Positions 63,416 through 64,000 of a DNA stretch of 64,000 nt are shown in pieces. The notes below the pieces were generated by a model. The model was not told where the DNA came from, ran no database searches, and saw only the letters and a program-made list of their open reading frames with translations. The stretch is from Methyloceanibacter stevinii (GTDB lineage Bacteria; Pseudomonadota; Alphaproteobacteria; Rhizobiales; Methyloligellaceae): positions 1 to 64,000 of the forward strand of contig NZ_LPWE01000014.1 in the NCBI RefSeq assembly GCF_001723355.1, in the 5' to 3' direction. The position numbers were made by a program, and so were the translations under genes. Position 1 is the first letter of the stretch, and each line of letters opens with the position of its first letter.

Positions 63416-64000
63416 CACACACGCCCCCGGATCATTGCGCCGAGCGGGGATCTCCACCAGCCCCGGTTCGGCCTGTCGTCATCGTCATGGTTCGGACGGT
63501 CGAAGCCGCCCGGCCGCGCGCCGCTACCCCCTCGGTCGCTCGGCACGGCGCGATAGCCGTATTCGATCACGTCGGCTTCGGCCGCGGCCACTGCCAACAT
63601 ACCGGCGATGGCCGAGTCGCCGTGCCGCTTGCCGCCGTCAGCACCGTCCGTCTCCGCAGTGTCCGGCACCTTAGCGATCCCGCGCACCATTTTCAGGGCG
63701 CGGAAGTCTGCCTTCACGTCCGCGTCCCTCGGTAGTTCGATGGTGCGCTCTTCGAAGCGCGTCTTCAGCTTGGGCGAGTTTTCGAGATACCAGGCGTTGG
63801 AGAGCATCACGGCTTCGATCCGCGTTGCGCCGAACTCTTGCTGCATGCGTTCGGCGACGTACTGGCCATTGCCGCGCGCGTCGTGCTTGCCATTGGCGAA
63901 GCGGGGCAGCCGTTTCGTCACGTACTTGCAGAGTTGTTCCTGTTGCCTGAAGGGAACCTTCCGCAGTTCGATCATGAAGGGCGCACGCAAGACGAGGTCA
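63415..64000 (-). CDS. Phage large terminase, Mu gp28-like, 5' part outside window
   Basis: The frame is open to the right edge, so only the C-terminal 195 or so residues are seen. They include ELRKVPFRQQEQLCKYVTKR, DARGNGQYVAERMQQEFG and VMLSNAWYLENSPKLKTRFE, then a polar tail with GWWRSPLGAMIRGRV. This is the RNase H-like nuclease half of Mu gp28-type terminases; the Asp of DARGNG is a likely metal ligand. The ATPase half lies beyond 64 kb. It packages phage DNA. Confidence 0.88.
   Translation of the reverse strand, partial: DLVLRAPFMIELRKVPFRQQEQLCKYVTKRLPRFANGKHDARGNGQYVAERMQQEFGATRIEAVMLSNAWYLENSPKLKTRFEERTIELPRDADVKADFRALKMVRGIAKVPDTAETDGADGGKRHGDSAIAGMLAVAAAEADVIEYGYRAVPSDRGGSGARPGGFDRPNHDDDDRPNRGWWRSPLGAMIRGRV

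Larger units (their letters stand above)
41701..64000 (-). mobile_element. Mu-like transposable prophage with siphovirus-type tail, late half, cut by window edge
   Basis: A continuous minus-strand block of phage morphogenesis genes. Head genes are Mu-type (TerL gp28-like, portal gp29, gpF, gpI, gpT, gp35, gp36, gpG-like). The tail genes are tail tube, frameshifted chaperone, tape measure and a GTA/D3112-like tip. No contractile sheath or baseplate genes (Mu L, P, W, Y) are seen, so a long flexible tail is likely. A D12 DNA adenine methylase sits at the end, as in several transposable phages. The left boundary is approximate. Transposase, repressor and lysis genes should lie beyond 64 kb. Confidence 0.85.

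Noticed and set aside
41701-64000. Gene transfer agent instead of prophage
   Set aside because: Tail-tip genes look GTA-like, but the head, terminase and protease genes are Mu-type and a DNA methylase closes the cluster.
1-64000. CRISPR arrays, tRNA or rRNA genes, insertion sequences
   Set aside because: Gaps are short and none shows regular direct repeats, cloverleaf-like sequence, or transposase ORFs of IS type.

Overview
The window is a high-GC stretch of an alphaproteobacterial chromosome, most likely Rhizobiales (Hyphomicrobiales). The evidence is gene content and order: an MJ0042 zinc-ribbon gene divergent from ftsE-ftsX; PhaR next to phaA-phaB; metX-metW; hisC-tyrA; rpmF-mtgA; zur-znuCBA; and DUF2794. 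The species cannot be told from this sequence. Positions 1 to about 41.6 kb are ordinary, tightly packed chromosome. From about 41.7 kb to the right edge lies the late half of a transposable Mu-like prophage, transcribed right to left and cut by the window edge inside its large terminase gene.

Chromosomal layout. 1-4.2 kb: zinc-ribbon protein, ftsEX, a YdcF-like protein, an acyltransferase and a small unknown gene. 4.3-7.2 kb: polyhydroxybutyrate locus (phaR divergent from phaA-phaB). 7.2-16.9 kb: an Ntn hydrolase, a cupin and glyoxalase II; two methyltransferases; metX-metW; hisC-tyrA; ChaC; and a degenerate GGDEF-EAL protein. 17-21.7 kb: rpmF, mtgA, ispA, a DUF1345 protein, ispG and a VanZ-like protein. 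21.7-25.0 kb: Zur-controlled zinc uptake operon (zur, a 52-residue membrane peptide, znuC, znuB, znuA). 25-31.4 kb: AraC regulator divergent from a Tat-exported MBL protein, a macrodomain-photolyase pair, a secreted NagZ-like hydrolase and two small exported or membrane proteins. 31.4-35.3 kb: a plsC/cdsA/CDP-alcohol transferase lipid operon and a Pit phosphate transporter. 35.4-41.4 kb: Nudix, TesA-like esterase divergent from a YbbA-YbbP exporter, a Bax-inhibitor-1 protein and DUF2794.

Prophage. In transcription order (right to left): TerL, a 62-residue ORF, portal (gp29), gpF, a 290-bp non-coding gap, gpI protease/scaffold, cement protein, gpT major capsid, gp35-like protein, a small signal-peptide protein, gp36, gpG-like protein, tail terminator. 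Then comes a long, apparently non-contractile tail module: tail tube, tail chaperone with a candidate -1 frameshift site, tape measure, tail-tip proteins, J-like protein, fibre proteins and fibre assembly protein. A D12-class DNA adenine methylase closes the set. The combination is a Mu-type head with a siphovirus tail, as in D3112/B3-type transposable phages. The early genes (transposase, repressor, lysis) lie outside the window.

A pervasive feature is the apparent loss of single bases, mostly in short homopolymers, which breaks at least eleven otherwise well-conserved genes (ftsX twice, ydcF-like, phaR, a methyltransferase, GGDEF-EAL twice, araC, photolyase, nagZ, phage J-like, cement and gpF). 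I read these mainly as sequencing or assembly errors and annotate the genes across the breaks. I found no CRISPR array, tRNA, rRNA or insertion sequence. I did not identify a clearly novel system. The best leads are the frameshift heptamer in the tail chaperone, the exported small protein inside the phage head operon, and the membrane peptide coupled to znuC.
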